Assembly (NCBI RefSeq): GCF_000424065.1
Contig: NZ_AUJE01000006.1
Location: 1 to 64,000 of the forward strand
From: Selenomonas ruminantium subsp. ruminantium ATCC 12561
GTDB lineage: Bacteria > Bacillota > Negativicutes > Selenomonadales > Selenomonadaceae
Reading direction: 5' to 3'
DNA: 64,000 nt
Below, in pieces: positions 8,812-19,300 of this stretch. The position numbers and the translations under genes are program-made. The notes under the pieces are model-generated. The model had not been told where the DNA came from and searched no databases. It saw nothing but the letters and a program-made list of their open reading frames with translations. How positions within the stretch are numbered: position 1 is the first letter of the stretch; every line of letters begins with the position of its first letter.

Positions 8812-9684
8812 ATGATTGTAATTGATAAACTGACCAAGAACTTTCCACATAAGGATAAACAGGGAAAGCAAACGGAAAAACTCGCTGTGGACGGACTGTC
8901 GCTTGCGGTTCGCCCCGGCGAGGTCTTTGGCCTGTTAGGACCAAATGGGGCAGGCAAGACCACGACTATCCGCATGCTGACCATGCAGCTAAAGCCCACC
9001 GCAGGCCGTATTGTCTATGGCGGGCGGGATATTTACAGCCCCGGTGAAGCCCAAAGGGTCAAGGATAGGATTGGGGTCGTACCTCAGCATGTGAATTTTG
9101 ACCAGGATTTGACCGTGGGCGAAAATATGGAACTGCATGCCCGCCTGCACCATATGGAGCGGGCGGAGCGGCAGGCAAGGATTGCCGAGCTTCTAAATTA
9201 TGTGGAACTTACCGATGTGATAAACGATAATGTGCGCCGCTTGTCCGGGGGAATGAAGCGGCGCTTGCTTATTGCCCGCGCACTTATCCATAAGCCGCAG
9301 ATTCTCTTTATGGATGAACCAACGGTGGCCCTTGACCCACAAGTGCGGCGTCGTATCTGGGATTTGGTGCGTGGCCTTGCCCGCGATGGCGTGACGGTGT
9401 TTTTGACCACGCATTATATCGAGGAGGCCGAAAATCTCTGCCAGCGGGTGGCGATTCTCAATAAAGGCAAACTGTCTGCTTTAGACACTCCTGCGAATTT
9501 CAAAGAACAGCTGGGCAAATTCACGGTGGAATGGGATGGCGAAAATGGCCGGGAGTACCGCTTCTTTGGCGAAAAAGAAGCGGCGGCAGAGTTTGCCGGA
9601 AAGCAGGAGGCTTCAGGCGGCATCCTTATCCGGCCAACCAATTTGGAAGATGTTTTTATTGCCATTACCGGCTCTCGAATGTAA
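8812..9684 (+). CDS. ABC transporter ATP-binding protein (DrrA/NodI-like), orphan
   Basis: A 290-residue nucleotide-binding subunit: Walker A 'GPNGAGKTTT' (~43-52), a Q-loop region 'GVVPQHVNFDQDLTVGEN', signature 'LSGGMKRR', Walker B 'LFMDEPT' and switch His in 'LTTHYIEEAE'. The C-terminal ~80-residue extension and 'RPTNLEDVFIAITG' ending are typical of ABC-2 exporters (drug, polysaccharide or Cu-type). The frame is open upstream into the kinase gene; the ATG at 8812 gives the normal N-terminus and AGGGGGA lies at 8791-8797, a rather long 14 bases before it. No permease gene follows within the 635-base gap or beyond, which is unusual. It is close enough to the kinases to share their transcript. 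Confidence 0.88.
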   Translation: MIVIDKLTKNFPHKDKQGKQTEKLAVDGLSLAVRPGEVFGLLGPNGAGKTTTIRMLTMQLKPTAGRIVYGGRDIYSPGEAQRVKDRIGVVPQHVNFDQDLTVGENMELHARLHHMERAERQARIAELLNYVELTDVINDNVRRLSGGMKRRLLIARALIHKPQILFMDEPTVALDPQVRRRIWDLVRGLARDGVTVFLTTHYIEEAENLCQRVAILNKGKLSALDTPANFKEQLGKFTVEWDGENGREYRFFGEKEAAAEFAGKQEASGGILIRPTNLEDVFIAITGSRM

Positions 9685-9757
9685 TGGCAGTATTCCTATA
9701 ATAGCGGAATGGGGAGTTTTAAACTCATAAGGCTTTATTCTTGACTAAGAGAAAAGG

Positions 9758-9785
9758 ATGACGCCTTATGGGGTAAATTTATAAT
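9758..9785 (+). promoter_or_regulatory. possible promoter upstream of the candidate small RNA
   Basis: ATGACG (9758-9763) and a perfect TATAAT (9780-9785) with a 16-base spacer. A second AT-rich candidate lies nearer the RNA (TATAGAT at 9857-9863) but has no well-spaced -35 box, so the real start is uncertain. Confidence 0.35.
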
Positions 9786-9861
9786 AGACTGAAAAATTGA
9801 TAAAAATAAAAATTTTTTGCGTTAGGGGTGTATTTTTTTGAACAAATGTGGTACACTATAG

Positions 9862-10014
9862 ATGTCGATAGGCAAGTGACCGGATATCCCACCGGTTTGC
9901 ATTCGGAAACCTATCGGTCTCTTCTCTGGAAACATATCCCAGTTTCCAGTATCCCATTTCCTTACATCTTTTTAGAAAGAACCGGAGTCAGTGGAGTGAT
10001 ACCGGTTCTTTTGT
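9862..10014 (+). ncRNA. candidate small RNA with two identical C-rich hairpin loops
   Basis: Hairpin 1: CGATAGG (9866-9872) pairs with CCTATCG (9910-9916), inside it GCAA with TTGC, and ACCGG (9879-9883) with CCGGT (9892-9896), closing the loop ATATCCCA (9884-9891). Hairpin 2: CTGGAAAC (9926-9933) and GTTTCCAG (9942-9949), a perfect 8-bp stem, close exactly the same loop ATATCCCA (9934-9941). A third TATCCCA follows unpaired (9950-9956). The transcript ends in a strong intrinsic terminator. There is no reading frame of note. C-rich loops of this sort in Gram-positive regulatory RNAs (RsaE, RNAIII) pair with Shine-Dalgarno sequences; a similar role here is inference. Confidence 0.6.
9976..10014 (+). 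terminator. intrinsic terminator of the candidate small RNA
   Basis: AAAGAACCGG (9976-9985) pairs perfectly with CCGGTTCTTT (10002-10011), followed by TTGTT. The polarity of the T-rich tail fits plus-strand transcription. Confidence 0.75.
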
Positions 10015-10045
10015 TATGCAATTTTAGATAAATGTATAGCGGTGA

Positions 10046-10095
10046 AAAGGCTTCGACACCTTATGAAATAAGGTGGTTCGAGGCTTTTTGTTTTA
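10046..10095 (+). terminator. second hairpin terminator
   Basis: GGCTTCGA-CACCTTAT pairs with ATAAGGTG-(GT bulge)-TCGAGGC around a short GAA loop, followed by TTTTTGTTTT (about 10084-10094). It lies 31 bases after the first terminator, and would insulate the adhesin gene from upstream transcription. Confidence 0.65.
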
Positions 10096-10203
10096 TAGTG
10101 AAGTGCTGCATTGGCTGTTCACATTCTCATGAATATTTTTCTCGCATGCAGGTATAATAAAGGCGAATGACGAAATAGTGCAAATAATGATATTGTTATG
10201 AGA

Positions 10204-10235
10204 AGAAGTCAGCATGGACATTCATGCTGACTTCT
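10204..10235 (+). repeat. perfect 13-bp inverted repeat in the adhesin leader
   Basis: AGAAGTCAGCATG (10204-10216) and CATGCTGACTTCT (10223-10235) around a 6-base spacer, 85 bases before the adhesin start. No T tract follows, so it is not an obvious terminator. It lies 45 bases past a TATAAT (10153-10158) and may be a leader hairpin or a protein-binding palindrome. Confidence 0.55.
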
Positions 10236-10319
10236 GTTGAAAGCAGAATGATAAGGCATAACATCGGGGAAAACTAAGGATTGGTGGAACGCAAGATTGG
10301 GAAGAAAGGAAGACTATCC

Positions 10320-13300
10320 ATGAGTATGTACAGAAGATGGCTGCGGCATCGCCAGGCTGTAACGGCAGCTATGCTGGCAGGAATGTTGGCGGTTCCTGGG
10401 ATAGTTTGCGCTACGGAAATAACTAAAAGTACCAATAGTAATACGGTGACACATGAGGGCAATGTCTATAAGGTGTTGGCAGATAAGATGCTGGATGCCA
10501 ATACGGCCTTTAACCGTTTTTCGAAGTTCAATCTCAGTCAGGGGGATATTGCCAATCTCTATTTTGGTACCAATACCAGTGGGGCCGCTGCCCGGCTGAT
10601 TAACATGGTGGATAATCCGGTGAATGTTGCTGGCATCGTCAATGCCCTGCAGGGGGGCAGGATTGGCGGTGATTTGCGCTTTATTGCTCCCGGTGGCATT
10701 GCCATTTCTTCTAGTGGTGTTATCAATGCGGGACAGGTAGGTCTTATTGTGCCCACGCAAGATTATTACAATAAGCTGCTTAACAATCCGTCGCTGATGA
10801 CGGCAGCGAATTTCCTGAGTCCTGAGCATATAAAAAACGGTGAGGTGCCGCTGAATCTGGATGGTTCCATCACGGTAGCAGGTGCCATAAATACGGTGGA
10901 TGGTATGACGTTGGCGGCGGCCAATATCGATTTGCAAAAGGACGCGAAACTGTACAGCAATAAAGTGGTGGACTATGCCGATTTGGTCAATGTGAAAGAT
11001 GCAGCGGGCGAGGTTACCGTTAGTGCCGGATTGGATGGGAACCTTAAGTTGTCCAAGAGTGCGGCAGGAGATATTGTCATTGCCGCTGTGGCCGATGCCA
11101 AGAATACGGGGGAAGCCACCGAAGCATCACTGAATGACTCGTTGAAGTCCTGGCTGCAGACGACCGGGAAAAATATTTTTAAACCAGCCGGCTGGTCAGA
11201 GGAAAAGACTGTCAAAGCCCAGGTGACGATGAACAAAGGTGCAGACGTACACGCTGATGGTAATGTGGATGTTACGGCTACGGCTATGGCCAGCAATGTG
11301 AAACCGGAGGGGGAAGCAGCTGCTCCAGCAGCGAAGCCGTTGCTGGCCTTGCAGGCCAATATACAGCTGGATGGCGGGATAAGCGGTTCCCGGGTAAATA
11401 TAGCGGCGGCTACTAAGGATCAGTATACCGTTGAAGTGGGGAAAGATGCGGATACGATTTTAGAGAAACTCAAAATCAATGAGATGCCTGTCTCTGCAGC
11501 CTATATGAGCCATAAAAACTCTGCCCGGGTGACGGTGGGCAAGGGGACAAACATCATCGCCAGCGGCGTTGATGTCACGAAACAGGTCGAAGGCGAGAAT
11601 GTGACAACTAGTGCCCTTACCATCTCAGCCACAGGGGATTTCAATGCTCAGCTTACTGCCCAAGGAGAAAAGGAGAATGGAAATAATCAATTGGTGGCCC
11701 TTTCGGTGGCCAATTTTCAAAATACCGTTGAAGTCAGCGTAGATGGAAATCTGACAGCAGAAAACGGTTCGATAGCCATGTTTTCCACGGGTAATACCAA
11801 TCTGACGGCCGCCAGCAGCAATAACGCCTCCGAACAGGATAAAAACGGCCTGAATCTAGCTGGCAATATGGTTGAAGGGGATACGTCTGCCCAGATGAAT
11901 TTGGCCGCTTCTGCCCAGGTTAAAGCCGGTAATCTTGAGGCTGATGATGACGATGATGACGATGATGAGACACCGGGCCATATTACGGCAGCTGCTGAGG
12001 TCAACGAAAATCTGCATGTAACTGCCGACAGCAGTGTCAACGAAGGCGGTTTTGGCAGTTCGGCAATAAATTATGTGAAGGTCAGTGAAGATGCCCGGGT
12101 TATTGATGCTGCGCAACTGTCAGCTACGGGAGATATAACGATTAAAGCGACGGAAAATAATGATGAACGGGTGATTACGGCCAATGTTCCGCCGCAGGAG
12201 GATGAAGAAATCCAAATTTACAAACCGGTAGGTTTGGATTTTAATTTGAATATACAGGATAATCTGAAGTTGCCGGATTTGTACAGCAATTTAAATGTGG
12301 CTTTGACCGGGCTAGAGGTTCCCAATTCGGATTGGCCGTCTATCTTGTCTGTTTTGGGTAAGTATCTTACCGTAGGCGCCAGTGTCAATGTGGTGTCCGG
12401 TGACAGTCAGGCTTTGATTAAGATCACCAAGGACGCTTCCCTGAGTGCGAATGGGGAATTGTCGCTGCTGGCTCAGCAGTCTAATCCAGATGTACAGATA
12501 GGAGCTGCAGGTCTTATCAGTGCCGGCAGCAGCGGCCAGCAGAAAACAGCACTGCTCAATGCTGCCGTGTCCTATGTGGATATCACAAATAAGGCTGAGG
12601 TGAATATTGAAGATGGAACTGCTGGCAGTAATGATAACAATAAAAATGCCTACCTCAGGGGGGGCGATTCCATCAGTATTGATGCAGAGACCACCAGTGG
12701 CCATAGGCGGCTGGACAATACCATCGATAAAGTCAAGAAAATCAAGGATAGTCTGAAGGAGACTTTCTCGGCGAAAAAATGGGCAGACAGACGGCAGCAT
12801 TTGGAAGATTTATATACGGCAATAGAGGAGCTGGAGCAGAATGATTGGGATCCCTTGGGGATTCAAACGGTGGTCAATCGGGCGGTGACCGTGTACAATG
12901 ATTTGGGTGAAATGAAAACCGCTGGGGCAAATGTTGGCGTGGCCATGAGAGCCATCGCCGGCCTTACTACCCCTGCCAAGGTGGCCAATTATTTTGTGGA
13001 CAGCGCTACCAGTTCCACAATGGAGCATGACCGGGAGAAAAAGACCTCCGAGGGAGGAAGTGCTGCGTCCTTGTCTCTGGCCGGGGCAGTTAATGTAAAT
13101 CTATTGGCTGACCAGGCTGTTATAGGGATTGGCAAGGGTGCGAATATTGACGTAGATGGAGATTTAACGGCTCAGGCCAATATAAACAAGAAAGACATTG
13201 TGATGAACGGCCACCTTAAGCCTTCTGGAGCATCCTCCACGGCTGTGGGGGGCGTGGTGAATGTCTTCAATTCTCGTACCAGCAGCACTCTGGATTTGGC

Positions 13301-16300
13301 TGGAGCGCAGAATCTGCCAGTTAGTTTGATGGGAAAAAATGTGGCTCTGATGGCGACGAACGATACGGGACATTATTTGCTGAACGGCGGGGCAGGTTCA
13401 GCCGCCAATAAGTCCAATCAGACCGGGAATAACGATACTACTGCTGATACCAAGGCCTTGCAGGGCACCGTCAGCTATGTTGGCGGCGAGAGTGTGTCCA
13501 AGGTTTCCCTCAATAAAGATACGGTGGTAAAGGCAACCGGAAAGCAGACCAAGGCAGAAGTGCAGAAAGAAATTGACGCCGAATGGAAGAAAATGACCAA
13601 AAAGGAAAGAAAGGAAGAAGGTAAGAAGCAAGCCAAAGAACAGGGTGTAGTGGATATACAGGCGAAAAATACCGCTCAGGTTATCAATGCTGCAGGAGGC
13701 TTGGCTTATGGCAACGGTTCCATGGGGATTGGCGCTTCCGTGGCAGTGATGAATTTTGATACCAATACACTGGCTCAGGGCAGTGGGACGGTTGATGCAC
13801 ATGCTTTGAATCTGGCTGCACAGACGGATGGTTATGTACATGGCCTCAGTGTGGCTGGTGGTATTATTGAGCAGACGGATAATGGCAAATCCGGAGGCTC
13901 GTTGGCAAATTTTGCAGCGCAGGTCAGCGGCGGGTTCAGCAATTTCCTCCAATCCTATCAGTCCTTGTTCAATACCAATAATAATAACCTTTTGGGCGGC
14001 AGCCTGCAGACGCTGGAGAACAGCCAGGAAGATAAGGACGAGAAGGAGACGGGGCTGGGAAATCTGACTAGTGGTCAGACTATGCCCAGTTTTACGCTGG
14101 CTGGAGCCGGCAGTGTCTCCGTAAATCTAGGTAAAAATCAGACGCGTGCCCTGCTGGATACAGCCCAGGTCACCCTCAGGGATAACGGTAAGGACCGGAG
14201 TAAAAGTATGGATGCAGCCTGGCTTGATAACAAGGCGGCAGACAGTTTGTTCCACGGTGCCTGGAGCGGGGCAGCGGCTCTGGATTTCCAAAGCATCCGC
14301 CTGAAGAAAAACACCAAGGACTCTGCTGCCACAGTGGGCATTTCTGGGGCTGTGGCTGTCAATAAGGTAGACAGTGATGTGCTGGCACAGGTGAAAAACA
14401 GCAAAGTGTCCCTTTTGGATACAAAGGGGGACGTGGTTAATGCGGAAGGACAACTGTTGAATGTCGCGGAGAAGAAGGGTGCCTTGTTGGCTGGTGGTAC
14501 GGCCATGGCGGTGTCTAAGGCCCGGAAAAACAGTTATAATTTCCAGGGGGCTGCATCCACTTCGGTAAATATTGCCACAAGTAATGTCAAGGCTGAGATG
14601 ACGGGGAATAATGATATAACGGCGAAGAATGTGGAGAATACTGCTTTTGATACGGATACCCAGGTGACTGGGGGCGTCAATCTGTCCATTGCTGCCGGCG
14701 GCAAGGGGGCAACATCGGCTGGTGGGACGGTGTCCTTTGCCCAGCTCCAGAACAAAGTGGGGGCAGTTATCTCCGGCGGCACTTACAGCCTGACAGGGCG
14801 GCTGGCTAATGCTGCTGCTACCTCCATCACCCAGGTCGGGGGCGCAGTGGGCCTGTCTGTAGCCGCTCCTTCCGGTGGCAAGAGCTACGGCTTCCAGGGA
14901 GTAGTGTCCTATAATAAGCTGGTCAATAAGGACGAAGCCCTTATCGAAGGGGCCGATATCATGGCCAATGCCGTGGCGAATACGGCTCAGGATCAGGTAA
15001 CGGGTGCATCTGAGGAATATAAGAAGTATGACCAGGAACTGGTCAATGCCAACGTAGATGTAAAAGGTGACAGCTACACCGATGAGATCAAACAGAAGAA
15101 CAATGGCGATACCCTGACCGTCAACGAAAGCCTGAATAAGAGCAAATATGGCAACAAGATTATCACCGCCGCCTTTGGTCTGGCTACCTCCGGCAATGGT
15201 TCGGGATTGGCTTCCATGGTCATCAGCGATGTGGATAATGATTTTTCCGCTTTGGTCAAAGGCGGAAAACTTTCCGTGGGGAAGGATTCCAGCGGGGACA
15301 ATGTGTTGGTGCGGGCATATTCCAATACGTTGGGGGTCAATACCGCTGCTGGGGCTGCAGGTTCCAGAAAGGGCTTTGGGGCCGCAGGTTCCCTGAGTCT
15401 CCAGCTCACGGATAATGATGTGACGGCTGGCATCGAGGGGACTGCGGTGCAGTCCCGTGGTGTTGCTGTTCAGTCAGGTACCGGGGCCAGCAATGTGAAT
15501 GTGGCCGGACAGGTGAGCATTGCGGGTGGCACGGCTTTGGGCATGGCCATGGGCTATAATCTGTTGAATAATGATACTACGGCTTATACGAAGAATATCA
15601 CTCTCAACGATGGGTTCAAGGTGGCGGCTCCTTTGGAGGTGACTGCTGACAATAAGGCCGCTGTCTATGCTGTTGGGGCAGGTGTGGGTATTTCCCGGGG
15701 ACTGGGGATAAACGGTGCTTCCGCCATCAACCGGGGACATAACTCCACTGTGGCCAAGGTGGAAAATACCAAGACTTACCATACTTCCAGAGTCAATGTG
15801 AAGGCGGATGACAAGACCAGCAAGCTGGCCGTGGTGGGCAATGTCCAAGGGAGCGGCACGGCTGCTATTGGCGGTTCCTTCGTCTATAACGACATCGGTA
15901 CGGCCAAGGAACGCCAAAAGACAATGGCGTCTTTGGTGAATTCCAATGTGGTTGGTGATACCACCGTCATGGCGAAAAACGACAGCGCGCTGACCACTGT
16001 GGGTGTAGGTGTTGGCTTGAGTACAGGTGTGGCCGCTGTTCAGGGGGCCGTTACGCTTACCAACATCAAACAGGATGTTGGGGCACTGGTATCCGGCTCT
16101 AATGTGAGTGGGGGAAATCTGGCTATTCAGGCGGCTAATAATGAGAAAATGCGCACGGTGGCAGCTGTCTTGTCGGCAAGCCGCAATGTGGCCATCGGTG
16201 CAGGTCTGGCCATCAATACGGACGATTCAACTGTGGCGGCTAAATTGTTGGGCGGCAAAGCTGAGGTCAAGAAACTGGATACAAGTGCTGCCAGCAATGC

Positions 16301-19300
16301 AGTCATCAATAATATTGCTGCCGGTGGTGGTGTGGCCCTGCAGGGGGCTGCTGTCGTGGGCTCGGTGGCCGTAAATACAATCAAGACCAGGACCAATGCG
16401 CTGGTAGGGGATAATGCCACGGTGACGGTTAACGGGGGCAGTGCCGTCGTAGCCGCCATGGGCGATGAGAGCATTAAAAATATCGTCGGTGTGGTTTCTG
16501 GTGCCGGGCAGGGAGCCGGTATCGGTGCAGCCGTGGCAAAGAACACCATTAGCAGCGATACCTCGGCCATTATCAGTGGTGATAACACAGTAGTCAAGGT
16601 GAGTAATGCCCAGGCAGTGAAGCTGAAGGACGGCCTTGCCAATACTGAGGGAGCCATTGCCGGAACATTGGCTTCGGCACCAAAGGATGGTAAAAACAAG
16701 AGCTCGGCAGCCGATGGTGAGAAGATTTTGGACTCTTATGCCAACTTGGCAGACAAGCGGATAGAAAATGCTTATAAGGGGCTGGTGGTATCTGCCTCTG
16801 GTACGCATACCATTAAATCCTTGTTGGCCAATGCCGGTTTAGCTGGTCAGGGTGTCGCGATAAATGGCACCTTTAATGTGAATGAAATTGGTGGCAGTAC
16901 CCTGGCCAAAACGGATAAGGCCCGGCTGCTGGTAGAAGGGGATAATGATCTTGGTGTCATCGCACATGACTATACCAATGCTTATGGCATGGTGGGTACT
17001 GTAAGTGCTGCTGGTCAGGGCGTAGGCGCAGGTATGGGCAGTGATACGGCCACGGTCAACCGGAAGACAAAAGCGCAGATCAGCGGGCAGAAGCGTAGTG
17101 ACGATGATATTCAGGCCAGAAGTCTGAGACTGGAAGCTGCGGCCTGGCAGGGGCTGGCTTCGCATGTGGCAGGACTTGGTTTTGCTGCTATGGGGGCTGG
17201 TATCATGAGCGGTACAGGGAGCTATACCCTTGCTTCGGAAACGGAAACCGCCATGGATAATGTCCGGGCAGGGCTCCGTGGAGCCTATTCCCAACAGGCA
17301 GAACATCATGGAAAATTGTACAGTGATGCCTATTCCCTGGGCCTGAGCGGACTAGGCGTGGGTGTAGGGGCAGGCGTAGCTGTAGTCAAGGAACAGAGCA
17401 AGGTGGATACGCTGGTCAACAATTCCATTTTATCCTTTACGTACAACGGAAACAGCACTATTCGAGCGCTGAATGACACGCGCTTGAACTATGAGCTCTA
17501 TAATGCGGCTGTGGGCGGCATTGGCGGACTGGCTGGTTCCATTGGCGTGGCTAATGTAAACGATGATGTGACGACCAGATTTTTAAATAGCGAAATTGGC
17601 TGGAATAGTGAATTGGCTATTGCCGCCGAGAATAACATCAACTTCAACAATAAGGCCTTCACCGGCGCCGGCGGTTTGGCAGGCGTGGGAGTAGGTGCTG
17701 TGCTCAACACCATTGACAGCCGGGTGCAGACAGATATTGCGGGCAGCAGCTTGTATGCCCGGGGAACTTCTCTGACGGCAAAGGAAAACCGGAATATTGA
17801 ACAGAGTGCCTATAATGCTTCAACCGGTGCTGCAGGTGCTTCGGCTAACGTGATGCTTACCAACGTAGGGCAGAAACTGGCCGATAGTTATGAATCGGCT
17901 GCCAACAAAGGAAAGGCCGCTGATGGTTCCAAGGTTGATGTCAAGGGGTTGCTGGACAGTGCAAATAAGGCTACGCAGGAAAACCAGCTGAAGGCGGAGG
18001 CTTCTCAGGGAAGGGCAGGAACTACTACTGCCGTTAAGGCAGCGACCGGCGGTCGGGATAGCGCAGGTGTAAGCCTTAAATTAGCCGATTCCTATGTGTA
18101 TGGCCGTACGATATACAGTAGTTTGGGCAATATTAAGATGGCCAGCCAGGCCACGAACAATATCACCCAAAGCAATAAGGCGGTAAGTCTTGGTGGTGCA
18201 GTTATCAATGGTGCCGTGGGCATATTGAACAACGCTGGCCGCACGGCTGTAGATATCACCAATACCAGAGCAGTTGCGACGAGAAATATCGAAATCACGA
18301 ATGGTGTTTCCGGGCAAAATACGCTGAATATTCGTCAGGGCAGTGCAGCTCTGACCGGGGCAGGTAGCATCGCCTATGCGGGTCTGGCGAATAATTCAGC
18401 CAATGGTATCAATATTGCAGGTAAGGAAAAACTGCTGGCAGAAAAAGGAAATATTAGCATAGAAAGCAAGGATGCGGTCAAATCCTCCGTGAACGCTATT
18501 GGCGTGACAGTAGGGGGGGCAGCAGTAGGCGCACTGGTAGCGGAAAACTCTGGCAAAGGCAGCAATACAGTTGCTATTAACAGCAATATGGAATCCATCG
18601 ATAAGGAAGTAAGCATTCAGGCTCAGAGTGCGCCTGAGACGAAACTGACGGCCATGGCGGCCACGGGCAGCGGCTCCTTTGCCGGGCTGGGACTCAGCGC
18701 ACAGTCTGAATACACGGGAAAGACCACTGTGGACGTTGGCCCAAAGACTTACCTTATAGGGGCCAATCTGAACATCAAAGCATACAGTGCTCCGAAGATT
18801 ACTACCCAGGTGGGAACGGCTTCTTTAGGGCTTTTGACGGCACTATCGGGCACAGGCGTGAAGAATTCCATGGGTATCCAGAACAATCCTTATGTAACGC
18901 GGGTGAGTATTGGGGACAACAGTTCGTTGCTGGCATCAAAGGTGAACATTGAGAGCAACTGGCAGCCACAGCAGAAATTGGATCTCATATCGATGAGTGC
19001 CGGTATGGCAGCTGTCGGCGTAACCAAGGGGGTATTGGCGGCTTATGGGACAAATGATGTGCAGGTGGGCAAGTCTGCTTATGCGAATGACGCTGAACTA
19101 TTGGTGAGTGGCAACACTGCGCTAAGCCAGGAAGGTCTGGTTGGTGGTATGTCGGCAGGCGGCCTGGCTTCCGGCAGCAATTTCCTGGAAACCGTGCGCA
19201 ATGTCCGGAATACGGTGAATTTGGGCGGCATGAGCAATATGCAGAACAAAAAAATCCAGAATGTTATCGCTGGTTCGTACAACAGTCTGACGCAGACTCT

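Larger units (their letters stand above)
9685..10319 (+). other. 635-base gene-free region before the adhesin
   Basis: No credible protein gene. In order it holds an inverted repeat CATAAGGC/GCCTTATG (9726-9733 and 9763-9770), a possible promoter (9758-9785), a candidate small RNA with its own terminator (9866-10014), a second hairpin terminator (10046-10090), a perfect 13-bp inverted repeat (10204-10235) and the adhesin ribosome site. Confidence 0.7.

Noticed and set aside
9862-10014. CsrB-like RNA on the minus strand (loops would read TGGGATAT and contain GGA)
   Set aside because: The terminator's T-rich tail and all hairpin order fit the plus strand; no terminator is seen at the other end for a minus-strand RNA, and only two such loops would exist.
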